A stretch of 12,510 nucleotides of DNA. It comes from Rhodobacteraceae bacterium UBA6141 (GTDB lineage: Bacteria; Pseudomonadota; Alphaproteobacteria; Rhodobacterales; Rhodobacteraceae). A program made the translations under genes and the position numbers. This document shows, piece after piece, positions 1 to 6,794 of the stretch (position 1 is its first letter; every line of letters starts with the position of its first letter). A model generated the notes under the pieces. It was not told the DNA's origin. It made no database searches and saw only the letters and a list, made by a program, of their open reading frames with translations. The stretch lies in NCBI GenBank assembly GCA_002423245.1, contig DIVD01000020.1, positions 1 through 12,510 of the forward strand, given 5' to 3'.

Positions 1-1397
1 TGGCTTTCGCGCAGGCCCGCGTTGGTGATCCGCACGAAACGGCATTGGCTGCGCATGTCGGCGACGGTGCGGTTGCCGGTATACCCCATCGCGGCCCGCA
101 ACCCCCCGACCATCTGATGCACCACCGCCGCCACGGTGCCCTTGTAGGGCACCTGCCCCTCGATCCCCTCGGGCACCAGCTTGTCGCTGGCGGCGTCCTT
201 CTGGAAATAGCGGTCGGCCGAGCCGCGCGCCATCGCCCCGAGCGAGCCCATGCCGCGATAGGACTTGAACGACCGGCCCTGGTAGAGGATCACATCGCCG
301 GGGCTTTCATCGGTGCCGGCGATCGCCGATCCGACCATGGCGCAGGAGGCGCCCGCCGCGATCGCCTTGGCGAAATCGCCCGAGAACTTGATGCCGCCAT
401 CCGCGATGATCGGGTGTTTCCCCGCCGCGCCGGCCGCATCCATGATCGCGGTCAGTTGCGGCACCCCGACGCCCGCCACGATGCGCGTGGTGCAGATGCT
501 GCCCGGCCCGATGCCGACCTTCACCGCATCCGCGCCCGCCCCGATCAGCGCCCGCGTCGCCTCGGCGGTGGCGACATTGCCCGCGATCACCTGCACATGG
601 TTGGAGAAGGACTTGATCCGCTCCACCGCCCGCGCCACGCCTTCGGAATGGCCATGCGCGGTGTCGATCACCACGATGTCCACGCCCGCGTCGATCAGCG
701 CCTGGCTGCGCTCATAACCCGCATCGCCCACCGTGGTCGCCGCCGCGACCCGCAGCCGGCCCAGATCGTCCTTGCACGCATGGGGGTTCAGCACCGCCTT
801 CTCGGTGTCCTTCAGCGTCAGCAGGCCGGTCAGCCTGCCCTTGCCATCGGTCACCAGCAGCTTCTCGATCCGCCGGGCCTTCATCAGGCTTTTCGCCTCG
901 TCAAGCTCGGCCGGTTCGGTGACCATCGCGAGGTTGTCCGAGGTCATCACCACGCTGACCGGCGTGCGGTCGTCGGAGGCAAAGCGCATGTCGCGGTTGG
1001 TGACGATGCCGACGACATGCCCCCGCTCGTCCACCACCGGAAAGCCGGTGACGTTGTAGCGCTCCTGCAGCGCCTTCGCATCGGCGACGGTCTGGTTCGC
1101 GGTCAGCGTGATCGGGTTGTAGACGACCCCGCTCTCGAAGCGCTTGACGCGCCGCACCTCGCGCGCCTGCTCCTCGATGCCGAGGTTGCGGTGCACCACG
1201 CCGATTCCCCCCGCCTGCGCCATCGCGATCGCCATGCGCGCCTCTGTCACCGTGTCCATCGCCGAGGACAGCAGCGGGATGTTCATGCGGATCGTGGGGG
1301 TGACGAAGGTGGAGGTATCGGCATCGGACGGCAGCACCGAGGATGCGGCCGGAACCAGCAGAACGTCGTCGAAAGTGAGCGCCTCTCGAATCTCCAT
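1..1397 (-). CDS. guaB: IMP dehydrogenase, 3' end cut by window edge
   Basis: Inosine-5'-monophosphate dehydrogenase oxidises IMP to XMP with NAD+, the committed step of GTP synthesis in the cytoplasm. The frame has 465 complete codons and no stop before base 1; against the usual ~485 residues, about 20 C-terminal residues are missing. It opens MEIREALTFDDVLLVPA, the typical IMPDH N-terminus. Two CBS modules follow (about residues 90-200). The catalytic loop GPGSICTTR carries the nucleophilic cysteine at residue 302, encoded at 492-494. Later come the IMP-binding ADGGIK segment, GMGSLGAM, and the flap region with its DRYFQ and EGIEGQVPYKG stretches. The ATG at 1395-1397 is preceded by GAGG at a suitable distance. 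It is transcribed in the same direction as the permease gene upstream but lies 200 bp away, so it probably has its own promoter. Nothing about it is odd and the identification is near certain. Confidence 0.97.
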   Translation of the reverse strand, partial: MEIREALTFDDVLLVPAASSVLPSDADTSTFVTPTIRMNIPLLSSAMDTVTEARMAIAMAQAGGIGVVHRNLGIEEQAREVRRVKRFESGVVYNPITLTANQTVADAKALQERYNVTGFPVVDERGHVVGIVTNRDMRFASDDRTPVSVVMTSDNLAMVTEPAELDEAKSLMKARRIEKLLVTDGKGRLTGLLTLKDTEKAVLNPHACKDDLGRLRVAAATTVGDAGYERSQALIDAGVDIVVIDTAHGHSEGVARAVERIKSFSNHVQVIAGNVATAEATRALIGAGADAVKVGIGPGSICTTRIVAGVGVPQLTAIMDAAGAAGKHPIIADGGIKFSGDFAKAIAAGASCAMVGSAIAGTDESPGDVILYQGRSFKSYRGMGSLGAMARGSADRYFQKDAASDKLVPEGIEGQVPYKGTVAAVVHQMVGGLRAAMGYTGNRTVADMRSQCRFVRITNAGLRES

Positions 1398-1545
1398 GGG
1401 AACCTCGTTCGGGGAGTTTTCGTTGGCGCTTCCCTGTTTCACGCGGCGGGGGGGAAGGCAAGCCCCTATCGCCCCGACTGAAACGGGACGGCAGGGAGGC
1501 CGGAGCCGGTGCGAGGCCGCGGGGGCGCCGGATGGGGGCTCACCT

Positions 1546-1575
1546 CTGCCGGATCCCGCACCGCGCATCCGGCAG
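1546..1575 (-). terminator. Stem-loop downstream of the permease gene, possible terminator
   Basis: A perfect 9-bp inverted repeat (CTGCCGGAT at 1546-1554, ATCCGGCAG at 1567-1575) with a 12-nt loop begins 22 nt beyond the stop codon of the minus-strand permease gene. Its position fits a transcription terminator between that gene and guaB. No run of U follows it on the minus strand, so it is not a textbook Rho-independent terminator. It could equally be a 3'-end stabilising hairpin or a leader structure of guaB. Confidence 0.4.
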
Positions 1576-1597
1576 GCCGAGGCGCCCCGATCCGCCC

Positions 1598-2572
1598 TCA
1601 GGCCACCGCCGCGTTGGTCTTCACCGCCAGCTGCCCCGAGGCCCACATCCGCATCACCCTGAAGGCGATCGGCGGGATCACCAGCGTCGCCGCGATCAGC
1701 GCGAGCCCCCCCGGCAGCCGCCAGACCGGGTGGGCCGCCGCCAGCGTCATCCACAGCGCCCCGACGGAGGCCAGCGGAAAGGTGAATGCCCCCCAGAGCG
1801 GCGTGAACCCCGCCGCCGTCAGCCAGCGCACCGACAGCAGCAGCGCCAGCAGCAGCCCGGCCGCGATGCAGGAAAACACCACCCCCGGCAGGTCCCAGCC
1901 AAGCCCGAGCCCGACCGCGCCCAGAAAGTTCGCCGGTGTGAGGTGGATTGCCAGCAACGGGCGCAGCGGCGCCGGCACGCGGCGTCGCGCGAACTGCCGG
2001 GCGCTAAGGCTCCAGATCGCCAGCGCCGCGACCAGCGCGACGAAGAACATGACATGCGCAAAGCCCATCCAGCCCACCGCCTCGGCGGCAATGGCCGCCA
2101 CGATGACGCCGGTGAATTGCAGATGCCAGACCGGCGTCACCTGCCGCTGTTCGGCCGGCCCGCGTGCCATCACCCGCAGCAGCACCGCCAGCATGGCCGC
2201 ATGCGCGACCAGCCCCAGCAGCAGCACCGGGCGCGCCTGCGCGGGCGCATGGGGCGCCAGCACCACCGCAAAGCTGTAGATGCACAGCACCGCCGCCGCG
2301 AGCCCCGCGCGCCCCGGCAGGATCCGCAGATCCTCGGCCAACACCCCCGGCCGCCGCGCGATCTTGGCGCCGTAGGCCAGCACCGCCAGCAGCCACAGCA
2401 GCGTCACCGCCCCCAGCAGCGCCTCGCCGATGCCGCCCGGCACCCCGAACAGCCGCGCCGCCCCGCGCCAGAGCAGCCCCAGCCCCATCAGCCCCAGGAT
2501 CGGCGGAAAGATCGCGGGCGGCGTGCGGCGCCACAGGCCCGGCGGCTTCGGTTGCGGTGCCCTGAAGGCCAT
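1598..2572 (-). CDS. TDT family (TehA/SLAC1-like) inner-membrane permease
   Basis: This is a 324-residue, very hydrophobic protein with about ten predicted membrane segments, the size and build of the tellurite-resistance/dicarboxylate transporter (TDT) family, which includes TehA, Mae1 and the SLAC1 anion channels. Family-like stretches are PPAIFPPILGLMG near residues 18-30, TPVWHL near 146-151, IHLTPANFLG near 209-218 and LWGAFTFPLAS near 259-269, the last resembling the conserved 'GWWAFTFPL' helix of TehA. The N-terminus is cytoplasm-like and basic (RRTPP). I chose the ATG at 2570-2572 because AAGAGG lies nine bases upstream; an in-frame GTG at 2597-2599 lacks a ribosome site. Relatives are often annotated as tellurium resistance proteins, but the substrate (an anion or dicarboxylate) cannot be read from the sequence. 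It is divergent from the lipoprotein gene. Confidence 0.8.
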   Translation of the reverse strand: MAFRAPQPKPPGLWRRTPPAIFPPILGLMGLGLLWRGAARLFGVPGGIGEALLGAVTLLWLLAVLAYGAKIARRPGVLAEDLRILPGRAGLAAAVLCIYSFAVVLAPHAPAQARPVLLLGLVAHAAMLAVLLRVMARGPAEQRQVTPVWHLQFTGVIVAAIAAEAVGWMGFAHVMFFVALVAALAIWSLSARQFARRRVPAPLRPLLAIHLTPANFLGAVGLGLGWDLPGVVFSCIAAGLLLALLLSVRWLTAAGFTPLWGAFTFPLASVGALWMTLAAAHPVWRLPGGLALIAATLVIPPIAFRVMRMWASGQLAVKTNAAVA

Positions 2573-2838
2573 GTCGGCTGCCTCTTGCTGTCGCGGCACA
2601 TGCGGGCCGCCCGTCCCAGCATCTACCCCGCGCCCGGGAAAATCTCACCCCCCGAAATGCGCCCCGGCGGACGGCTGCGGCATCGGCGCCACGGGGGGAG
2701 CGGAGCGCCGCGCAGACGGCCATGAAGCGGCGGCGGGGCGGGGCCGGCGGGGCGGGACCGCTCTGGCGGCGAGATGCCCGCGCGCGCATCATGGCCGGGC
2801 AAGGCGCCGCGACGCGCGCCGCAGATGAGGATACCGCC
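2573..2838. other. Divergent intergenic region, no convincing element
   Basis: These 266 bp separate the start of the minus-strand permease gene from the start of the plus-strand lipoprotein gene, so promoters for both must lie here or overlap the gene ends. The stretch is extremely GC-rich. I could not pick out a credible -35/-10 pair or an operator. Several open frames cross it, but none has a ribosome site or recognisable composition, and I take them as chance products of high GC. Confidence 0.5.
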
Positions 2839-3159
2839 GTGAAATCACCGCTCCCGACATTCCTTCTGGCCGGCCTCCCGATCGTGCTTCTGGCCGCCTG
2901 CGCGCAGGATCCCGGCCTGGTCGGCGTGCCCGGCATCCGCGAGGCGGAGGCGCATGAGGTCGCCGCCTGCAGCTATCGCAGCACCATCACCATGACCCCC
3001 GGCCTTTATGGCCCGCTGCTCGCCGAACAGGGCCTGCGCTATGCCCGCAACAAGGTGAAGGAGGATGCGCTTGCCGCCGGGGCCAACACCGTGGTGTTCG
3101 AGAAGGTCACGCCCGGCAGCGATGTCTACCAGATCAGCGCAGCCGCCTATCGCTGCTGA
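2839..3159 (+). CDS. Small lipoprotein, DUF4156-like
   Basis: A 106-residue predicted lipoprotein of unknown function. The N-terminus has a lysine, a hydrophobic run (LLAGLPIVLLAAC) and a lipobox with the lipidated cysteine at residue 21, so it should be exported by Sec and anchored in a membrane, probably the outer one. The mature part contains a segment near residues 66-87 (LRYARNKVKEDALAAGANTVVF) resembling the small enterobacterial lipoproteins of the DUF4156 type, where a helix with an 'A..LGANTVV' turn precedes a strand. Two further cysteines (44 and 106, the last residue) could pair as a disulfide in the periplasm. I chose the GTG start at 2839 because GAGG at 2827-2830 sits just upstream and the signal peptide begins exactly there; the frame is open further upstream, but that part is only low-complexity Arg/Gly/Ala. 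The family assignment is tentative, the lipoprotein call firm. Confidence 0.75.
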   Translation: MKSPLPTFLLAGLPIVLLAACAQDPGLVGVPGIREAEAHEVAACSYRSTITMTPGLYGPLLAEQGLRYARNKVKEDALAAGANTVVFEKVTPGSDVYQISAAAYRC

Positions 3160-3184
3160 CCGGGCGCCGGCCGCCCCGGAAGGC

Positions 3185-3235
3185 GGGGGCTGTCTGCCCC
3201 CGCACCCCCGAGGATATTTGCGCCAGCAAGAAGGC
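3185..3235 (+). repeat. Intergenic hairpin repeat element, copy 1
   Basis: Just after the lipoprotein gene lies GGGGGC (3185-3190), TGTCT, GCCCCC (3196-3201), a perfect 6-bp hairpin, followed by CACCCCCGAGGATATTTG and a purine-rich tail. The same arrangement recurs at 6725-6775. I recognise this layout as a widespread intergenic element of Rhodobacteraceae chromosomes (from memory, not checked). Its place 25 nt after a stop codon fits a role in transcript 3'-end formation. Confidence 0.7.
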
Positions 3236-3298
3236 CGAAGGCAGGTGGGTCAGTGAGGCTTACCCTCTCGCTGCATGGCGGCATTGCAGTTGCAGCAG

Positions 3299-3327
3299 TT
3301 GTGCGCCCGCGCCTGCGGATCTATCTC
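3299..3327 (+). promoter_or_regulatory. Weak candidate promoter upstream of the DUF1127 gene
   Basis: TTGTGC (3299-3304) and TATCTC (3322-3327) are separated by 17 bp and lie about 47 bp before the DUF1127 start codon. This is a loose sigma-70-like match. DUF1127 genes in related bacteria are often stress-induced through alternative heat-shock sigma factors, and this site could also be read that way. The call is speculative. Confidence 0.22.
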
Positions 3328-3373
3328 GTGTCGCAGGGCAGGAGACCCTTGCGACCCAATCCGGAGGCTTACC

Positions 3374-3592
3374 ATGGCCCATACTGCACATCACGACACC
3401 GCCTTCGCCGCACCGCGCTTGCGCGGCATCCTCGCCCGCATCGGCACCTTTCTGGATCGCTATGCCGCCCGGCAGTGCCGTTCGGACCAGATCGACCGTC
3501 TCGAGGCGATGAGCGATGCCGAACTGGCGAAACTGGGCGTGACGCGCGAAGGAATCGTGCATTACGTCTTCCGCGACAAGTTCTACATCTAG
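3374..3592 (+). CDS. Small DUF1127 protein
   Basis: A 72-residue basic protein whose C-terminal half (about residues 37-72) is a typical DUF1127 domain: RSDQIDRLEAMSDAELAKLGVTR followed by a short aromatic tail ending in FRDKFYI. Family knowledge: small DUF1127 proteins of alphaproteobacteria act in RNA turnover and stress or phosphate responses. In Rhodobacter sphaeroides, CcaF1, of about 70 residues, is an RNA-binding protein co-transcribed with a set of small RNAs. The ATG at 3374 follows CCGGAGG at 3361-3367, a strong ribosome site; the open frame extends upstream to 3275 but without one. The gene stands alone between the repeat element and ureE, more than 200 bp from each neighbouring gene, so it is probably its own transcription unit. 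A strong stem-loop follows it (see 3662-3712). Family assignment is secure; its role here is inferred. Confidence 0.9.
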   Translation: MAHTAHHDTAFAAPRLRGILARIGTFLDRYAARQCRSDQIDRLEAMSDAELAKLGVTREGIVHYVFRDKFYI

Positions 3593-3661
3593 GCGGCGCA
3601 TCGGGCAGCCGGCGCGCGGGGACAGGCCCTTGCCTTGCGCCCCGGCAGGGTCCCGCCGCCA

Positions 3662-3712
3662 CATCCCGCCCGACATCCGGCCCGACCCGGGGCGGGATGC
3701 AGGGCGGGATGC
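3662..3712 (+). repeat. Stem-loop with tandem copies of one arm, between DUF1127 gene and ureE
   Basis: CATCCCGCCC (3662-3671) pairs perfectly with GGGCGGGATG (3690-3699) across an 18-nt loop. The second arm is then repeated in tandem: GGGCGGGATGC occurs at 3690-3700 and again at 3702-3712, so two mutually exclusive hairpins are possible. It lies 70 nt after the DUF1127 stop and about 100 nt before ureE. No T-run follows, so it is not a clear intrinsic terminator. It may be a processed small RNA, a terminator of another kind, or a leader structure of the ureEFG transcript. Confidence 0.5.
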
Positions 3713-3809
3713 GGCGCAGGACCCCCTTCCCAGGCCTGGCAATAGCTGTCATCACCGGGCGTGACGCCAGGCGCCGGTTGCGCGCAGGCCGATGCGAAGG
3801 AGGATGACC

Positions 3810-4368
<559 letters not shown>

Positions 4369-4376
<8 letters not shown>

Positions 4377-5076
4377 CGCGGCGAGTGGCGGGGGAGATGG
4401 CGGGGGGAGCGGCGCGGCCCTTGCCGAGCCGGCCATGCCGCAGGACCGCGCGCTGCTGACGCTGGTGCAATGGCTCTCGCCCGCCTTTCCGGTGGGGGGC
4501 TATGCCTATTCGCACGGGCTGGAATGGGCGATCCGTGCCGGCGCGGTGCGGGATGCGGCGGGCCTGCAGGGCTGGCTGGCGGATGTGATCGCGCAGGGCT
4601 CGGGCCGCAGCGATGCGCTGCTGCTGGCCCTGTCGCTGGCGCCGGGGGCGGACCATGCGGGCCTTGCCGCCCATGCGCGGGCACTGGCCCCCGCGAAGGA
4701 GCGGCTGGTCGAGACGATGGACCAGGGCCGCGCCTTCACCCTTGCCACCAATGCCCTGCTGGGCCAGGATCATGCGCCCGCGCCGCTGCCCGTCGCGGTC
4801 GGCAGGGCGGCCGCGGGGCTGGGGCTGCCGGTGGAGCGGGTGCTGGCGCTCTATCTGCACGGCTTCGCCTCGGGCCTCGTGCAGGGGGCGGTGCGCTTCG
4901 TGCCGCTGGGGCAGACCGAGGGCCAGCAGGTGCTGGCGGCGCTGCACCCGGTGATCGGGCGCATCGCGCGTTGGGCGGCTGTCGCGGGGCTTGACGATCT
5001 GGGATCGGCGGGGTTTGGGTCCGACATGGCGGCGATGGCGCACGAGGCGATGGAGGTTCGCATCTTTCGCAGCTGA
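4369..5076 (+). CDS. ureF: Urease accessory protein UreF
   Basis: UreF joins UreD (UreH) and UreG in the cytoplasmic pre-activation complex with apo-urease and gates nickel and CO2 delivery to the active site. The 235-residue helical protein carries the diagnostic N-terminal motif QWLSPAFPVGGYAYSHGLEWAI (about residues 34-55), a central arginine/glutamate-rich helix (KERLVETMDQGRAF), the LPVERVLALYLHGFASGLVQGAVRF segment, and the conserved short C-terminal tail ending VRIFRS. The ATG at 4369 overlaps the end of ureE by 8 nt. A second ATG at 4435 (MPQDRALL) would remove a Gly/Ala-rich leader of 22 residues that is not conserved in the family and remains a possible start. It is separated from ureG by 41 nt containing GGGGGA as ribosome site. 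UreF is poorly conserved in general, but the motif makes this call secure. Confidence 0.95.
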
Positions 5077-5117
5077 AACAAGTCCTTGCACGGCGTTCTT
5101 CACAAGGGGGATGAAAC

Positions 5118-5741
5118 ATGACAAGCCCGCATGGCCCGCTTCGCATCGGCATCGGCGGCCCGGTCGGCGCCGGCAAGACCACGCTGACCGAACAGCTCTG
5201 CCGGGCGCTGCGGGACCGCTTTTCCATCGCGGTGGTGACCAATGACATCTACACCCGCGAGGATGCCGAATACCTGATGCGCGCCCAGGCGCTGCCGATG
5301 GAGCGCATCCGCGGGGTGGAGACCGGCGGCTGCCCGCATACCGCGATCCGCGAGGATGCCAGCATCAACCTTGCCGCCATCGCCGATCTGCGCGGCGCTT
5401 TCCCCGACCTCGACATCGTGCTGATCGAAAGCGGCGGCGACAATCTGGCGGCGACCTTTTCTCCCGAACTGGCGGATCTGACGATCTATGTGATCGACAC
5501 CGCCGCCGGGCAGGACATCCCGCGCAAGAAGGGGCCGGGGGTCACGCGGTCCGACCTGCTGGTGGTCAACAAGATCGACCTTGCGCCGCATGTCGGCGTC
5601 GATCCGCTGCTGCTGGACGCCGACACCCGCGCCGCCAGGGGCGGCCGCCCCCATGTGATGGCGAGCCTCAGGGCCGGGCGCGGGGTCGATGAGGTGGTGG
5701 CCTTCGTGCTGCGCGAGGGCGGGCTTCAGCCCGGCCAGTAG
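5118..5741 (+). CDS. ureG: Urease accessory GTPase UreG
   Basis: UreG is the SIMIBI-class GTPase that carries nickel and drives urease metallocentre assembly by GTP hydrolysis. The 207-residue protein matches the family from end to end: P-loop GPVGAGKT (residues 14-21), switch region TNDIYTREDAEYL (41-53), the nickel-binding Cys-Pro-His at 72-74 within ETGGCPHTAIREDAS, ESGGDNL (104-110) and the guanine-specificity NKID (151-154). The ATG at 5118 follows AAGGGGGA closely. Being last in the ureEFG set, it runs tail-to-tail into the convergent PHP gene, the two coding ends overlapping by 16 nt (5726-5741). No ureD, ureA, ureB or ureC is in the window, so the enzyme it activates must be encoded elsewhere. 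Confidence 0.98.
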   Translation: MTSPHGPLRIGIGGPVGAGKTTLTEQLCRALRDRFSIAVVTNDIYTREDAEYLMRAQALPMERIRGVETGGCPHTAIREDASINLAAIADLRGAFPDLDIVLIESGGDNLAATFSPELADLTIYVIDTAAGQDIPRKKGPGVTRSDLLVVNKIDLAPHVGVDPLLLDADTRAARGGRPHVMASLRAGRGVDEVVAFVLREGGLQPGQ

Positions 5742-6646
5742 GGGTTCGACCAGGCCCGCCGCCCGGCCGCGTCGATCACCGTCACCCGCAGCCAGGGCGA
5801 GGCGGCGAAGCGGTCGCGGCGGATGCTGGCGCGGGTCATCGAATGGCCATGCACCGCGACCGAGGCCGTCGCCTGCCCCTGCACCAGCACCGTGACGGCG
5901 GCGGAGCATTGCACCTCGACCGTGGCAGCGGTGATCTCGATGCCGCGGATCTCGGGCCCCTGGCTGGAGTAGAACTGCCCCGCCTTCAGCGCCGCCAGCA
6001 GCGCCTCGGGCGCGTTCTCCTCGGCCTTCACCATCACCCAGCCGCCGAAATGGTCGGGTTCCGTGAAATGCGAATCATCGGTGGCGATCAGGCTGGGCCG
6101 CCGGCCCTCGGACAGCAGCAGATCGGCGATCACGAACCCGTCGCCGCGGTCGGCGCCGGTGTGGCAGCCGTGGTTGTAGATCTCGACCGCATGGGCGGCG
6201 GTCAGGCTGCGGGCATCCTCGAGCGTGAGGCCGGACCAGTGCGGATGCGCCACCGCGACGAAGGCGCCGGCGGCGGCGGCGCGGGCGGCGATCCCGGGCC
6301 CGGTCTCCTGCCCCGGCACGGGGCGGAAATGCGGGGCGTTGCCGGGCGCGAAATCCTCGGGCAGGCCGACGGCGAGGATATGCCACAGATCGCCGTTCGC
6401 CATCGCGCCGGAATGCAGCTCCGCCCCCGGCAGCGTGGTGAAGCGGTTGCTGCGGAACGGCCGCGTATCCACGATCGGGTAGCCGTAGAGCCCGACGAAA
6501 TGATCGGTCAGCGCGAGAAAGTCGTAGCCCTCGGCCTCGTAGCGGCGGCAGACCTCCTGGGGGGTCAGCGCGCCGTCGGAACGGTCGGAATGGCTGTGCA
6601 GGTTGCCGCGGAAGAAGCGGCCGGGGGCGGTGAAGGCGTCGTGCAT
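5726..6646 (-). CDS. PHP-domain metal-dependent hydrolase (CehA/McbA-like), candidate cyclic phosphodiesterase
   Basis: A 306-residue cytoplasmic protein of the polymerase and histidinol phosphatase (PHP) superfamily. Metal-ligand motifs run in the expected order: NLHSHSDRSDG (H17, H19), LTDHF (D48, H49), GAELHSG (E76), VAHPHW (H134, H136) and ATDDSHF (D190, D191, H193). About 75 C-terminal residues after FYSSQGP form a beta-rich add-on as in CehA/McbA-type members. I chose the ATG at 6644-6646, where the PHP fold begins; upstream in-frame codons run through the repeat element and are not protein-like. It lies 148 bp beyond phnM on the same strand and overlaps the 3' end of ureG. Its place beside phnM suggests a phosphonate role: a PHP enzyme (PhnPP of Eggerthella lenta) is known to hydrolyse 5-phosphoribosyl 1,2-cyclic phosphate. 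That link is inference; the PHP fold is secure. Confidence 0.85.
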   Translation of the reverse strand: MHDAFTAPGRFFRGNLHSHSDRSDGALTPQEVCRRYEAEGYDFLALTDHFVGLYGYPIVDTRPFRSNRFTTLPGAELHSGAMANGDLWHILAVGLPEDFAPGNAPHFRPVPGQETGPGIAARAAAAGAFVAVAHPHWSGLTLEDARSLTAAHAVEIYNHGCHTGADRGDGFVIADLLLSEGRRPSLIATDDSHFTEPDHFGGWVMVKAEENAPEALLAALKAGQFYSSQGPEIRGIEITAATVEVQCSAAVTVLVQGQATASVAVHGHSMTRASIRRDRFAASPWLRVTVIDAAGRRAWSNPYWPG

Positions 6647-6690
6647 CTGGGCATCCTGTGCGAGGTTGGCGGTGTCGTGCAAGAAAGACG

Positions 6691-6775
6691 GGGGATGTCT
6701 GCCCCGCCGGTCTTGAGGAAAGCCGGGGGGCTGTCTGCCCCCCGATCCCCCGAGGATATTTGAAGCAGGGCAAAG
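6691..6775 (+). repeat. Intergenic hairpin repeat element, copy 2, with a partial copy beside it
   Basis: The full copy begins at 6725: GGGGGGC (6725-6731), TGTCT, GCCCCCC (6737-6743), a perfect 7-bp hairpin, then GATCCCCCGAGGATATTTG and a purine-rich tail. It matches the element at 3185-3235 with only a few differences in the hairpin-plus-GAGGATATTTG core. Immediately before it, GGGGATGTCTGCCCC (6691-6705) looks like a decayed second hairpin of the same type. It fills the gap between the phnM stop and the PHP start, in the orientation opposite to those genes, and probably separates their transcripts. Confidence 0.7.
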
Positions 6776-6794
6776 GGACATGACGCGGCACCCG

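Noticed and set aside
45..1481. Long plus-strand open frame (478 codons) across the guaB region
   Set aside because: It is antisense to guaB, whose protein matches IMPDH end to end. The frame encodes an Arg/His/Ala/Gly-rich sequence with no family resemblance, as expected from the complement of a GC-rich gene.
1532..2725. Plus-strand open frame of 397 codons across the permease gene
   Set aside because: Its product is mostly Arg, Gln, Pro and His, the typical complement of a Leu/Ala/Gly-rich membrane protein gene. The minus-strand permease has family motifs and a ribosome site.
2722..2838. Upstream extension of the lipoprotein frame from the ATG at 2722
   Set aside because: It would place 39 low-complexity basic residues before a clean signal peptide; the GTG at 2839 has GAGG upstream and gives a proper lipoprotein N-terminus.
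3253..3807. Plus-strand open frame spanning the DUF1127 gene in another frame
   Set aside because: It overlaps the DUF1127 gene and the stem-loop region and has no ribosome site or family match.
6725..6743. Classical Rho-independent terminator for phnM at the repeat hairpin
   Set aside because: The hairpin is strong, but on the minus strand no T-run follows it; its conserved flanks make 'repeat element' the better description.
6647..6781. Upstream extension of the PHP gene to 6781
   Set aside because: The extra 45 codons run through the intergenic repeat element and do not resemble PHP proteins, whose fold begins right after the ATG at 6646.
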